From: Ignavibacteriales bacterium
GTDB lineage: Bacteria; Bacteroidota; Ignavibacteria; Ignavibacteriales; SURF-24
Assembly (NCBI GenBank): GCA_026390815.1
Contig: JAPLFH010000033.1
Coordinates: forward strand, 240,460-304,459
Length of the DNA: 64,000 bases
Direction: 5' to 3'
Notes under the pieces: generated by a model
Databases searched by the model: none
What the model was told of the DNA's origin: nothing
The model's input: the letters and a program-made list of their open reading frames with translations, nothing else
Shown here: positions 43,318-51,797 of the stretch, in pieces
Layout of the letters: every line of letters starts with the position of its first letter
Position numbering within the stretch: position 1 is the stretch's first letter
Translations under genes and position numbers: made by a program

Positions 43318-44565
43318 ATGCGTGTAACAGATTTTATATTGCAGAATTCTTATTTGAAAAATCTCAACGCTCATAGAGTTGAGCTTAATAAAATTCAAAA
43401 ACAAATAACAACGCAGCAGAAAATCAATCAACCTTCAGATTCTCCGCTTGGTAGTGCCAGGTTACTTCGTTACAGCGGGCAGCTTGGTGATATTTCCACC
43501 TATCAGAAAAATGTTCAGAACAGTTCTGCTTTTGTTAATAAAACTATGTTATCGCTTCAATCAATGCATGATATTGCAGTTAATGCTCAAACTGATTTGG
43601 TGAATCTTGGCAATCCTCTCATTAAAGATTCTTATAAAGATTATTCTGATAAAATGGATTACTACATCAAATCGATTGTTGATTTGGCAAATTCGGATTA
43701 CGACGGTAAATCTTTATTTGCAGGTACTTCTCTTACAACAAAACCTTTTTCTTATGATGATTCAACTGGTCAGGTTTCAGTTACTAGTTCAGATATCAGC
43801 GGTGCACATAAAATAAAAATTTCTAAAGCATTAGACCAGCAGATTAATATTCCTGGTGATGAACTATTTATGTCTGCTCTTAAAAACTCCGGAAACTTTG
43901 ATGTTAGTGCTGCAGATGGAACAACAACAACCCTTGTTAACACAATTAACGATGCTGATGGAAATGTTTATAACATTTCTATTGCATATACAAAAAGTGC
44001 CGCAAATAATTATTCTTTACAGTATAACATAACGGATTCTGATTCCAACGTGATTAAGACTGAATCGCATTCTCTTGAATTTAATTCATCCACCGGAGCT
44101 TTAAAATCAATTGATGGTGGTTCACCTTCTAAAATAAATGTAGAGATAGATTCTCACAAAATTAAAATGTTGATTGATCCAACAAAATTGGTAGAATCAA
44201 ATAAAGCAACAAGTATTACACAAGCGCAGAATATGAAAGGTGATGTTTTTGATACTCTAAATGCAATTAAGAATTTGCTAAAGAATGGAGAAAAACCAAA
44301 TGCAAACCAAACCAGCCTGGTGGATCAATTTGCCTCGGTAATTCTTAACAAAGCCTCTGAAGCCGGAAATGTTTACAATCGCCTTTCAAATTCTACAGAG
44401 CAATTGCAATATGAATCAACTGAATTACAAAAAATGGTTTCCACGGAAAGAGATACTGATGTAGCACAAGCCGTACTGGATTTACAAAATCGGCAATATG
44501 CTTTGGATTTATCGTATAAAGTTTCTTCCATGATTTTGCCTAAATCATTGCTGGATTATCTGTAA
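43318..44565 (+). CDS. flgL: Flagellar hook-associated protein FlgL (HAP3) with FlaE-like insertion
   Basis: A hook-filament junction protein, 415 residues, against 317 in E. coli. The flagellin-like ends are clear: LNAHRVELNKIQKQITTQQK with INQPSDSP at the N-terminus and LSNSTEQLQYESTELQKMVS with ERDTDVAQAVLDLQNRQYAL at the C-terminus. Between them, about residues 193-277 (DADGNVYNISIAYTKSAANN, then LEFNSSTGALKSIDGGSPSK) resemble a central domain of this locus's own FlgE. Follows flgK by 5 nt and meets motA with a one-base overlap. Confidence 0.93.
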   Translation: MRVTDFILQNSYLKNLNAHRVELNKIQKQITTQQKINQPSDSPLGSARLLRYSGQLGDISTYQKNVQNSSAFVNKTMLSLQSMHDIAVNAQTDLVNLGNPLIKDSYKDYSDKMDYYIKSIVDLANSDYDGKSLFAGTSLTTKPFSYDDSTGQVSVTSSDISGAHKIKISKALDQQINIPGDELFMSALKNSGNFDVSAADGTTTTLVNTINDADGNVYNISIAYTKSAANNYSLQYNITDSDSNVIKTESHSLEFNSSTGALKSIDGGSPSKINVEIDSHKIKMLIDPTKLVESNKATSITQAQNMKGDVFDTLNAIKNLLKNGEKPNANQTSLVDQFASVILNKASEAGNVYNRLSNSTEQLQYESTELQKMVSTERDTDVAQAVLDLQNRQYALDLSYKVSSMILPKSLLDYL

Positions 44566-45347
44566 TGTTTAAAAAAAATTATGGTTCTATTAATGGTTTG
44601 TTATTAGGAATAATTTCTATCTTCGGAGCTTTTCTAATTGAAGGCGGATCATTTAAAACATTGTTCTTGTTGCCCGCCATGATTATTGTTTTTGGCGGTA
44701 CTTTTTCTGCGGTTATAATTGGGTATGGGTTTCAGAGATTTAAAAAAATATTTTTTTTAATTCACTTAGCATATTTTCCTAAAAAGTACAATCTAAAAAA
44801 AGTAATTGACCTGTTCTTTGATATTGCAATAATTATTAGACGTGATGGAATTCTTGCAGTTGAAAAGGAAATAAATAAATTTGATCATTACTTTTCACGT
44901 AAGCTGATGCGATACATGCTTGATGGAGCAAACGAAGCGGAATTGGAAAATTTAGCGCAGTATGAAATTAAAGCGATGCAAGAAAGACATTTTTTGAATA
45001 TGAGTATGTTTGCAAAAATGGGTAGTTATGCTCCAACAATGGGAATAATTGGTACTGTAATGGGTTTAATTATGACTCTGGCAAATGCCGGCGCAGATCC
45101 AAATACGTTAATAAGAAATATAGCATCAGCATTTATAGCTACATTGTGGGGAGTTTTTTCAGCAAACATTATGTGGCTCCCTATTGGAGATAAATTAAAA
45201 CAATGTCATATAGAAGAGAAAAATTTGATGGAAGTGGTAACGGAAGGAGTACTGGCTCTGAGAAGTGGGGAAGTCCCATCTCTGATAAAGACACGCTTAG
45301 CGAGCTCCCTTCCGCAAAAAGAACAAGAAGAGTTAATCGTAATTTAA
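44565..45347 (+). CDS. motA: Stator protein MotA, MotP/PomA-like group (first stator)
   Basis: A proton- or sodium-channel stator subunit of 260 residues with four membrane helices. It has GAFLIEGGSFKTLFLLPAMI near the N-terminus, the cytoplasmic RDGILAVEKEINKF loop, and MGSYAPTMGIIGTVMGLIMT between helices, where the conserved Pro lies. The C-terminal VVTEGVLALRSGEVPSLIKT, RLASSLP is the usual family ending. The last 145 nt overlap the start of the next gene in another frame. A second MotA of a different subgroup is at 47417. Confidence 0.93.
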   Translation: MFKKNYGSINGLLLGIISIFGAFLIEGGSFKTLFLLPAMIIVFGGTFSAVIIGYGFQRFKKIFFLIHLAYFPKKYNLKKVIDLFFDIAIIIRRDGILAVEKEINKFDHYFSRKLMRYMLDGANEAELENLAQYEIKAMQERHFLNMSMFAKMGSYAPTMGIIGTVMGLIMTLANAGADPNTLIRNIASAFIATLWGVFSANIMWLPIGDKLKQCHIEEKNLMEVVTEGVLALRSGEVPSLIKTRLASSLPQKEQEELIVI

Positions 45348-46012
45348 ATAATGAATCTCTGTTTCCGGAAGAGAACGATAGAGACAGATACATTATTACT
45401 TATGCCGATTTAATTACACTCTTACTCGGACTTTTTATTATTCTATATGCTTCTTCCAATATTGATGTAGCAAAATATCAAAAGATGATGACGGCAATGG
45501 GAAGTTTTTTTGGCAATGATTATAAAACTAAACCTGCAGGTTTTCTGAAGGAAAATTTGAATGGAAGTAATGCAATATCCTTAAAGGACAAAGTGAACAG
45601 TCTTGTTAATAAATATAACCTTAGTGCCGCAGTAAAAATTTCCAGTACAGAAAGAGGAGTTGTGGTAAGAATTCATGATGACATATTGTTTAATTCAGGC
45701 AGTTCAGAACTTGGGAATTATTCAAAAATAATACTTTCAAATGTTGCTAAAGTACTTAAAGAACTTCCAAATGATGTTAGGATTGAAGGACATACAGACA
45801 ATATTCCAATTAGTACATCCTCAATTTTATCTAACTGGCATTTGTCTGTAAGTCGTGCAACAAACACAGCATTTTATTTAATGATGAACGAAGGACTTCC
45901 GCAGGACCGGGTTACAATTGTTGGTTATGCTGAATACAAACCTGTTGATTCCAATGAAACCCCGCAAGGAAGATCAAATAATAGACGTGTTGATATTGTA
46001 ATATTAAATTAG
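45203..46012 (+). CDS. motB: Stator protein MotB (first stator), start inside motA
   Basis: The peptidoglycan-binding stator subunit, 269 residues. The single membrane helix carries the ion-binding Asp69 (YIITYADLITLLLGLFIILY), and the OmpA-like domain has VRIEGHTDNIPI and ATNTAFYLMMNEGLPQDRVT. No ATG, GTG or TTG lies in frame between 45203 and the helix, so the only possible start gives a 145-nt overlap with motA. A GGAG is about 13 nt upstream. The first 60 residues are basic and Ser/Gly-rich, as in many MotB N-termini. Confidence 0.9.
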   Translation: MSYRREKFDGSGNGRSTGSEKWGSPISDKDTLSELPSAKRTRRVNRNLNNESLFPEENDRDRYIITYADLITLLLGLFIILYASSNIDVAKYQKMMTAMGSFFGNDYKTKPAGFLKENLNGSNAISLKDKVNSLVNKYNLSAAVKISSTERGVVVRIHDDILFNSGSSELGNYSKIILSNVAKVLKELPNDVRIEGHTDNIPISTSSILSNWHLSVSRATNTAFYLMMNEGLPQDRVTIVGYAEYKPVDSNETPQGRSNNRRVDIVILN

Positions 46013-46021
46013 AGAGATAAC

Positions 46022-46405
46022 ATGAAAATCAATAGTATTCATTTTGGTGAAATTGAATTTGAAGAAAATTTAATAATTCAATTTTCCGAAGGGATAATCG
46101 GCTTTGAAAAGCTGCAGAAATTCCTTTTGATTAATAACAATAACGGATTATTTTTATGGCTAACATCCATTGATGAACCGGATATAGTTTTTCCGCTTTT
46201 TGCCGTAGAGGCGCTTTACAATAACTTTCCACAAGTTGAAGGATTTGAGACTTTTGGAATAGTTAAATTAGACAGAGAACCGGGAAATATTACCATTAAC
46301 TTAAAATCGCCGGTTTACATTAGCGAAAAAACTAAAAATGGTTTTCAAAGGATCATTGATAGTGATAATTATCCTATCAATTATAACTTATTTAAGAATG
46401 AGTAG
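46022..46405 (+). CDS. fliW: Flagellar assembly factor FliW
   Basis: FliW binds flagellin and sequesters CsrA, coupling flagellin export to its translation. The 127 residues contain FGEIEFEENLIIQFSEGIIG, then FEKLQKFLLINNNNGLFLWL, and EPGNITINLKSPVYIS, typical of FliW. It is followed 9 nt later by csrA, the usual partner. The flagellin mRNA target is outside this window. Confidence 0.95.
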   Translation: MKINSIHFGEIEFEENLIIQFSEGIIGFEKLQKFLLINNNNGLFLWLTSIDEPDIVFPLFAVEALYNNFPQVEGFETFGIVKLDREPGNITINLKSPVYISEKTKNGFQRIIDSDNYPINYNLFKNE

Positions 46406-46414
46406 AATTTTATT

Positions 46415-46651
46415 ATGCTAATTTTAACACGAAAAGAAGGCGAGAAAATCTATATCGGTTCCGATATTAAAATAACTATTATATCGGTTGCCGATAACCA
46501 GGTGAAGGTTGGTATTGAAGCCCCGCCTGAGTTGAAGATTCTTAGAGAAGAGCTTTATGAAAAAATAAAGCAGAATATAATTGAATCTAAACTGCAAGTA
46601 GAACCAAAAGTTGATAAACTTTCTAATCTTAAGTTGAATAAAAATGAATAA
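46415..46651 (+). CDS. csrA: Carbon storage regulator CsrA
   Basis: An RNA-binding dimer that represses translation at GGA sites. The 78 residues start with [20 protein letters not shown], and the second half has [20 protein letters not shown], nearly invariant in CsrA. The tail beyond residue 55 is Lys-rich and longer than E. coli CsrA (61). Allosteric control by FliW is expected in this type. Overlaps the next gene by 8 nt. Confidence 0.96.
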   Translation: MLILTRKEGEKIYIGSDIKITIISVADNQVKVGIEAPPELKILREELYEKIKQNIIESKLQVEPKVDKLSNLKLNKNE

Positions 46652-47414
46652 GTTGCTTGGTGGTGTTAATAAAAAACTTATCAGAATTCTTGTCATTGAT
46701 GATTCGGAAATAATTCAACGGGTATTAAAATCTTTTTTACAGGATTTAGATATTGAAGTTATTACCTGCTCAAATGGATTAGAAGGAATACAAGTTGCGG
46801 TTGAAACAAAACCGAGCCTGATCTTTCTCGATCTTATGATGCCAAACCTTGATGGAATAAAAATGCTTCAGCTTAAACAGGTTTTGGCTGATATAAAGAA
46901 TATTCCCGTAATCATTATCAGTGCAAATGCTAATAAGCAAAATGTCTTCACTGCAATAGAACTTGGTGCAACTAAAGTAATTTCAAAACCACTTCAAAAG
47001 GATGTGATTCTTAAAGCGCTTAAAGAAGTTTTCCAGGAAGAACTTTTTTCTACTACGAATGATAAACATATTTATGAAAATGGTTATGTAGAATTACCAA
47101 CACAGGATCAAGAAAAAGCACAATCCGATTTTCAAAATGAACTGGTAAAAATGTTTTTAAGCAATTTCTCAAATCAAAAGAAGCAAATAGTTGGCGCAAT
47201 TGGCAATAAGGATAAAAGACTTATTAAAAGTGTAACGCATGATATTAAAGGCGCCGGCGGAACTATTGGTTATAATCAAATATCGGAAATAGCCTCTGTA
47301 ATACAGGATAGAGAAATAAATTCAGATTTCGATTGGTTCTTTGTTCAGGTAAAATGCGAACAGTTGTTCAAGGAAGTTAGAAAAATAGAAGATTTAATAT
47401 TTGGTAGTAACTAA
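46644..47414 (+). CDS. Response regulator with C-terminal HPt domain
   Basis: A 256-residue protein. The receiver (about 12-130) has phospho-acceptor Asp63 in [11 protein letters not shown] and Lys in KVISKPLQ. The C-terminal HPt domain (about 160-250) has His199 in [15 protein letters not shown]. The two could be successive steps of a phosphorelay. It is translationally coupled to csrA and placed before the second stator pair, so it may tune stator use or motility; that is inference. Confidence 0.88.
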   Translation: MNKLLGGVNKKLIRILVIDDSEIIQRVLKSFLQDLDIEVITCSNGLEGIQVAVETKPSLIFLDLMMPNLDGIKMLQLKQVLADIKNIPVIIISANANKQNVFTAIELGATKVISKPLQKDVILKALKEVFQEELFSTTNDKHIYENGYVELPTQDQEKAQSDFQNELVKMFLSNFSNQKKQIVGAIGNKDKRLIKSVTHDIKGAGGTIGYNQISEIASVIQDREINSDFDWFFVQVKCEQLFKEVRKIEDLIFGSN

Positions 47415-47416
47415 AA

Positions 47417-48274
47417 ATGCTCGTAATAATTGGAATCGTTATAGTTTTCGCATCAGTTTTAGTCGGCTTTTCTATTGCCGGTGGCAATGCACTTCTATTA
47501 CTTCAGTGGGCTGAATTTTTAATTATTGGTGGGGTTGCAATTGGAAGTCTTCTTATCTCCTCACCATTATCAGTTATAAAAAAAATTGTTGCTGCTATTC
47601 CTAAAATATTAAGCAATAAAGGATATACTAAGCAAGATTATCTTGATCTCTTAAAATCATTTTATGATTTATTCCTGGTTGCTCAACGCGATGGTTTACT
47701 GGCAATAGAAAAACACATAGAAAATCCAACTGAAAGCGAAGTGCTTTCGCAGAACACAAAATTTCTTGCAAACACAAAAGCAGTTTCTTTTTTTTGCGAT
47801 ACTCTTAAAGTAATGCTGTCTGGTGGCGTTCCTCCGCACGATATTGAAGAATTAATGGAAGTTGAAGTTGATACTTTTGAAAAGGAAGGAAAACCCGTTC
47901 CGGCAATACTTACAAAAATAGCAGATTCATTTCCGGGGATTGGTATTGTTGCAGCCGTACTTGGAATTATTGTTACAATGGCAAGCATTAATCAGGGGGC
48001 GGAAGCGGTTGGTCATCATGTTGCAGCTGCGCTTGTTGGAACTTTCCTGGGTATCTTATTATCGTATGGGTTGTTTAATCCAATTGCTACAAATATAGAA
48101 CTGTCGCAGGAAAATGATGTCCGGTATTTGGAAACTATTAAAGCCTGCATTGGTGCATACGCTAAAGGAAATCCTCCCATAGTTGCTGTAGAAATTGCCA
48201 GAAGAACAATCTTTTCTGATTATCGTCCTTCATTTACAGAATTAGAAAATTTTATCCGTGGTAAAAAAGAATGA
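47417..48274 (+). CDS. motA: Stator protein MotA, proteobacterial-type (second stator)
   Basis: A second MotA, 285 residues, of the longer E. coli-like group. It begins MLVIIGIVIVFASVLVGFSI, then AGGNALLLLQWAEFLIIGGV, and has SGGVPPHDIEELMEVEVDTF, IADSFPGIGIVAAVLGIIVT and AALVGTFLGILLSYGLFNPI. The conserved loop LFLVAQRDGLLAIEKHIENP is present. It differs markedly from the first MotA at 44565. Overlaps its motB partner by 4 nt. Confidence 0.94.
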   Translation: MLVIIGIVIVFASVLVGFSIAGGNALLLLQWAEFLIIGGVAIGSLLISSPLSVIKKIVAAIPKILSNKGYTKQDYLDLLKSFYDLFLVAQRDGLLAIEKHIENPTESEVLSQNTKFLANTKAVSFFCDTLKVMLSGGVPPHDIEELMEVEVDTFEKEGKPVPAILTKIADSFPGIGIVAAVLGIIVTMASINQGAEAVGHHVAAALVGTFLGILLSYGLFNPIATNIELSQENDVRYLETIKACIGAYAKGNPPIVAVEIARRTIFSDYRPSFTELENFIRGKKE

Positions 48275-49053
48275 GCGGTAATTTAGAAGAAAATGAAAAT
48301 CAACCAATAATTAAAAAGAAGAAGCGGGCTGCTGAAGGTGGGCACCATGGTGGTGCTTGGAAAGTTGCTTATGCTGATTTTGTTACTGCAATGATGGCAC
48401 TCTTCATTGTTCTTTGGGTGATGGGACAAGATGCAAAAGTTAAAGAAGCAGTAGCTAGCTATTTCAAAAATCCTTCTGGAATTAGTACAGGTGTTGGCTC
48501 TGGATTACTAAACGAGGGGAAAAAAGCTTTTGGTGAAACTAAAAGTGAAGAGATTATTAAGAAAGAAATGGAAAAAGAAAAACTAGTGCAGATGGGAAAT
48601 GACCTTCTTAACCAATTAGAACAGGATACGGAATTTAAAGACATATTGGACCAAGTGAATATAGAATACGTAGATGAGGGAATGCTGATTGAACTTATGG
48701 AATCTATGCAGGATGCTTTTTTTGAAATCGGTACAGCTAACCTTAATCCAAAGGCTTTCGATCTATTAAAAACAATTGGCAGTAAAATAGCCAAGTTAGA
48801 TAACAGTATAATTATTGAGGGACATACCGATGCAAGACCTTATGAGAATGGTGGGCTGGGTTATACAAATTATGAGTTAAGTACAGATCGTGCTAACTCT
48901 GCCCGCAGGGCATTGATTATGGGTGGAGTTAAAGAAGTACAAATAAATGAAATCCGGGGTTATGCTGATAAAAAATTAAAAAATCCGGGCGACCCATTTA
49001 GTATTGTCAATCGTAGAGTGAGTATTATTGTTAAATATACAGGAACAAAATGA
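48271..49053 (+). CDS. motB: Stator protein MotB, proteobacterial-type (second stator)
   Basis: A second MotB, 260 residues. The N-terminal GGHHGGAWKVAYADFVTAMM with ion-binding Asp36 is the pattern of proton-driven MotB. A periplasmic linker and plug region and an OmpA-like peptidoglycan domain (IIEGHTDARPYENGG, then ELSTDRANSARRAL) follow. Together with 47417 it forms a complete second stator. Ends with a 4-nt overlap with a response regulator gene. Confidence 0.94.
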   Translation: MSGNLEENENQPIIKKKKRAAEGGHHGGAWKVAYADFVTAMMALFIVLWVMGQDAKVKEAVASYFKNPSGISTGVGSGLLNEGKKAFGETKSEEIIKKEMEKEKLVQMGNDLLNQLEQDTEFKDILDQVNIEYVDEGMLIELMESMQDAFFEIGTANLNPKAFDLLKTIGSKIAKLDNSIIIEGHTDARPYENGGLGYTNYELSTDRANSARRALIMGGVKEVQINEIRGYADKKLKNPGDPFSIVNRRVSIIVKYTGTK

Positions 49054-49445
49054 AAACTAATATTTTGGTAATGGAGGATGACACATTTACACAGCAGTTT
49101 TATGGATTACTGTTCAACCGCGCCGGTTTTGATTCTATAATAACCGACGAAGGAGACAAATTTATTGAAACTCTTGAAAATGAACAGATTTCCATTATTA
49201 TTCTCGATCTGAACTTGAAAAATACTTATCTGAAAAATGAAAGAGTCGATGGAATCTCTCTTGCCAAAAAAGTAAAAGAAGATTCCCGGTTTGCTCAAAT
49301 TCCAATATTGATCGTCTCAGCATATAAAAATTTAACAAATGGAAGAAATTTTTTAGACGAAACGGGAGCAGAAGATTATATCCTAAAACCGATTTCTGAT
49401 TTTAATGAATTACTAAAAAAGGTGAATAACTTAAAACTGTTTTAA
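49050..49445 (+). CDS. Single-domain response regulator
   Basis: A 131-residue receiver with acidic pocket MEDD, phospho-acceptor Asp in IIILDLNLKN and Lys in DYILKPISD. There is a short insertion after the acceptor Asp (NTYLKNERVDG). It is translationally coupled to the second motB and is the last gene before a 175-nt gap. Possibly controls stator function; no direct evidence. Confidence 0.88.
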   Translation: MKTNILVMEDDTFTQQFYGLLFNRAGFDSIITDEGDKFIETLENEQISIIILDLNLKNTYLKNERVDGISLAKKVKEDSRFAQIPILIVSAYKNLTNGRNFLDETGAEDYILKPISDFNELLKKVNNLKLF

Positions 49446-49482
49446 TTTTGATCTTAAATTTTGTTTAGTTGTAAAACCTTTT

Positions 49483-49536
49483 TTAATACGGCTATACTAA
49501 ATAAAATTTTTAGAAATAAATTTCCAGCCGTATTAA
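49483..49536. repeat. Inverted repeat in the gap after the response regulator
   Basis: TTAATACGGCT (49483-49493) and AGCCGTATTAA (49526-49536) form a perfect 11-bp inverted repeat with a 32-nt AT-rich centre, starting 38 nt after the stop codon. No T-tract follows. It could be a terminator-like hairpin for the stator operon or a protein-binding dyad. Confidence 0.5.
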
Positions 49537-49579
49537 CTTATCACCGTCATTTATCCTTAATCTAAATTTCAATCCCTGC

Positions 49580-49606
49580 AAAATTTATTTTATTTAATAT
49601 CGATAA
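49580..49606 (+). promoter_or_regulatory. Possible weak sigma-28-like promoter
   Basis: AAAA-N15-ATCGATAA: the -10 matches 6 of 8 of GCCGATAA at correct spacing, but the -35 is poor. The start would be about 9 nt from the next gene, which is short. It is the only promoter-like element seen in this 175-nt gap. Confidence 0.3.
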
Positions 49607-49621
49607 CATTTTAAAAAGAAA

Positions 49622-50284
49622 TTGTTAGAAAAAATTACAAATATTAACCCGGACTCCAACTATAAAGGAGAAAAGAAAAGTGGAAACTTTTTACCGGCTT
49701 TTTCTAAGGCAAACAAGCATTTCGATTTGGGAAATGATGCAATTCATATATCTCCCGCAATGCACTTTGTTCTGGAAAAAGGCTGGCATTTAAGGGAATT
49801 AAAGGAATTTAGTGGAAGAAAAATATTTGTTTCGTTTATCTTTGTGGATTTTGAAATTCAAAGTGAGATTGACTTTGATAAACTTTTACTAAGTAAAAAA
49901 ATCGTTTATAAAATAATTAAAACTAAAGAACTAAATGGCAGCCGACGTAAACTAATGTTGGTGCTTAACTTTAACTTAAATAAGAGTTTCGAAATCATAG
50001 ATGATCAGAATTTGTTATTTAACCTTAGAGAACTTGAAATTTTATTTGATAGGATATCACAACTTGATATCAAATCAGAATTAAATTGTTTTGATACTTC
50101 TGCAATTAGAAATCTAATGGATGATATTTATAAAGGACTAACTTTTGAATTTAATTATATAACAACCAACCTCTTACTGTTTTTTGAAAGAGTTACAAAA
50201 CTTAATTGCAGGTTTATAAAACAGGAAGAAGAAATTTCTGATGTTATTAAAATAGAAAAAATAGTGGCAGTTGAAATTGAGTAA
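49622..50284 (+). CDS. Protein of unknown function at the head of a sensor cluster
   Basis: A 220-residue, Leu/Ile/Lys-rich, cytoplasmic-looking protein, read from TTG at 49622 as no ATG or GTG lies nearby in frame. N-terminal residues 30-55 (LGNDAIHISPAMHFVLEKGW) slightly recall the DxxxIS start of FlgM-like proteins, but no FlgM C-terminal domain is seen and the protein is far too long, so I do not call it FlgM. The rest is mixed strand and helix. It precedes a PAS kinase gene by 5 nt. Unrecognised. Confidence 0.6.
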   Translation: MLEKITNINPDSNYKGEKKSGNFLPAFSKANKHFDLGNDAIHISPAMHFVLEKGWHLRELKEFSGRKIFVSFIFVDFEIQSEIDFDKLLLSKKIVYKIIKTKELNGSRRKLMLVLNFNLNKSFEIIDDQNLLFNLRELEILFDRISQLDIKSELNCFDTSAIRNLMDDIYKGLTFEFNYITTNLLLFFERVTKLNCRFIKQEEEISDVIKIEKIVAVEIE

Positions 50285-50289
50285 AAAAC

Positions 50290-51771
50290 GTGAATAGTAT
50301 AGATCAAAAATCAAAATCATTTTCTTCATTTAATGAATTTAGAGCCCGCGGGCAATATTTCAACTCTAAACCGCTGGTTATAATAAACAACTTTTGCATT
50401 ATCAAATATGGCAACACTGCTTTCCAAACAATATTTTCATTATCGGATGGTGAGGATCTTTGTAATATAGAATCTGATCTTCAGCTTTCTTTCCTGATAG
50501 AAGGATTTGCAAAAAGTAAGTATAATAGTTTTCATTTCGATTTAGTGCTTTCAGAAAATGTCAATTTTCATGATAAAGCTTTTAAGGTTGATGTTGAACG
50601 AGCTTTAATTGAAAACCAGGAATATTTTATCCTGCTGTTCAATTCCATTGAAGAACAAAAGAAAATTGAAGAACGGATTTATTACCTCATAAATGCAATT
50701 GATTATGGTCAAGTGGCTATAGTTATTACTGATAAATGGGGTTTCATAAAATATGTTTCCAAATCATCAGAAGAAATACTTAACAGAAATATTGAACAGC
50801 TGTTTAACTCCTTTTTGCCGGAAGTTTTAAATGGATTCATTTCGATAAAGGAAGTGCAGTTGTTGGAAGATTCGCTACGTGAAAAAATGGATTGGCAATG
50901 CCTAAGTTCTGTTCAAAATTCCAAGGGAGAAATTTCTTATCGTAAGCTGAAACTTTCCCCCGTTCAAAAACATTTTGATGATGTTTCCAATTACATCCTT
51001 ACTTTTAATGATGTAACAGAACACATCAACAGTGAAGAAAAATTGAGAAAAGCATATGAAAAAGAAAGTCAGTTAAACAGGCTCAAATCTGCTTTCCTTG
51101 CAAATATGTCGCACGAAATCCGAACACCTTCTACTGCAATAATTGGATTTGCTAATTTGTTAAGAGATGATATAAAATCCGGAGATACTTCCACTATAGT
51201 AGAGCTTGTTGATTTTCTTGACGAGGGTATTCACAGGATGGTGCGACTTTTTGATAATATAATTGAAGTCTCACTTTTAGAATCCGGCGATTTTATTTTA
51301 GATATTCAAACTGAAGACTTGAATGAATTAGTAAAACGATCTTGTTCTAATTTTTATGCTCTTGCAGAAATCAAAAGGATCAATTTCACTTTAAGTTTTT
51401 CTGAAGCGCCAGTATTTGTTGAAGTTGATAAAATGAAATTTAATAAGATAGTTGATTCGTTAATTGATAATGCAATTAAATACAACAAAACAAATGGACA
51501 TGTAACAATAAGTACAAGTGTATCTCAAGACTTTGCGAATTTAATTATCTCCGATACCGGACGTGGAATAGAAAAAAATAAAATTGAAGCTATCCTGCAA
51601 CCTTTCGTTCAAGAGGAATTTGAAGGACATAAAAGAACTTTTGAAGGTGCTGGTTTAGGCTTAACGGTTGCGAATAAACTTACCAAAGCATTAAAAGGCG
51701 AATTAAACATCCTAAGCCGGAAAGGTGATGGCACTTCCATTGTCTTAAAATTTCCACTTGCTAAAACTTAA
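50290..51771 (+). CDS. PAS-domain sensor histidine kinase
   Basis: A cytoplasmic kinase of 493 residues starting at GTG. Two PAS-like regions (about 25-120 and 125-250, the second with VAIVITDKWGFIKYVSKSSE) are followed by HisKA with phospho-acceptor His275 (NMSHEIRTPSTAIIGF) and a GHKL ATPase with N-box DSLIDNAIKYNK and the G boxes ISDTGRGIEKNK and GAGLGLTVANKLTKAL. There is no membrane segment and no attached receiver, so its partner may be one of the nearby single-domain regulators. Confidence 0.93.
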   Translation: MNSIDQKSKSFSSFNEFRARGQYFNSKPLVIINNFCIIKYGNTAFQTIFSLSDGEDLCNIESDLQLSFLIEGFAKSKYNSFHFDLVLSENVNFHDKAFKVDVERALIENQEYFILLFNSIEEQKKIEERIYYLINAIDYGQVAIVITDKWGFIKYVSKSSEEILNRNIEQLFNSFLPEVLNGFISIKEVQLLEDSLREKMDWQCLSSVQNSKGEISYRKLKLSPVQKHFDDVSNYILTFNDVTEHINSEEKLRKAYEKESQLNRLKSAFLANMSHEIRTPSTAIIGFANLLRDDIKSGDTSTIVELVDFLDEGIHRMVRLFDNIIEVSLLESGDFILDIQTEDLNELVKRSCSNFYALAEIKRINFTLSFSEAPVFVEVDKMKFNKIVDSLIDNAIKYNKTNGHVTISTSVSQDFANLIISDTGRGIEKNKIEAILQPFVQEEFEGHKRTFEGAGLGLTVANKLTKALKGELNILSRKGDGTSIVLKFPLAKT

Positions 51772-51797
51772 CTTATAAACCATAGTTATTGAAATAA

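Noticed and set aside
49622..50284. FlgM anti-sigma factor
   Set aside because: A short IHIS-type segment recalls FlgM, but the protein is twice the usual size and lacks the FlgM C-terminal sigma-binding region.
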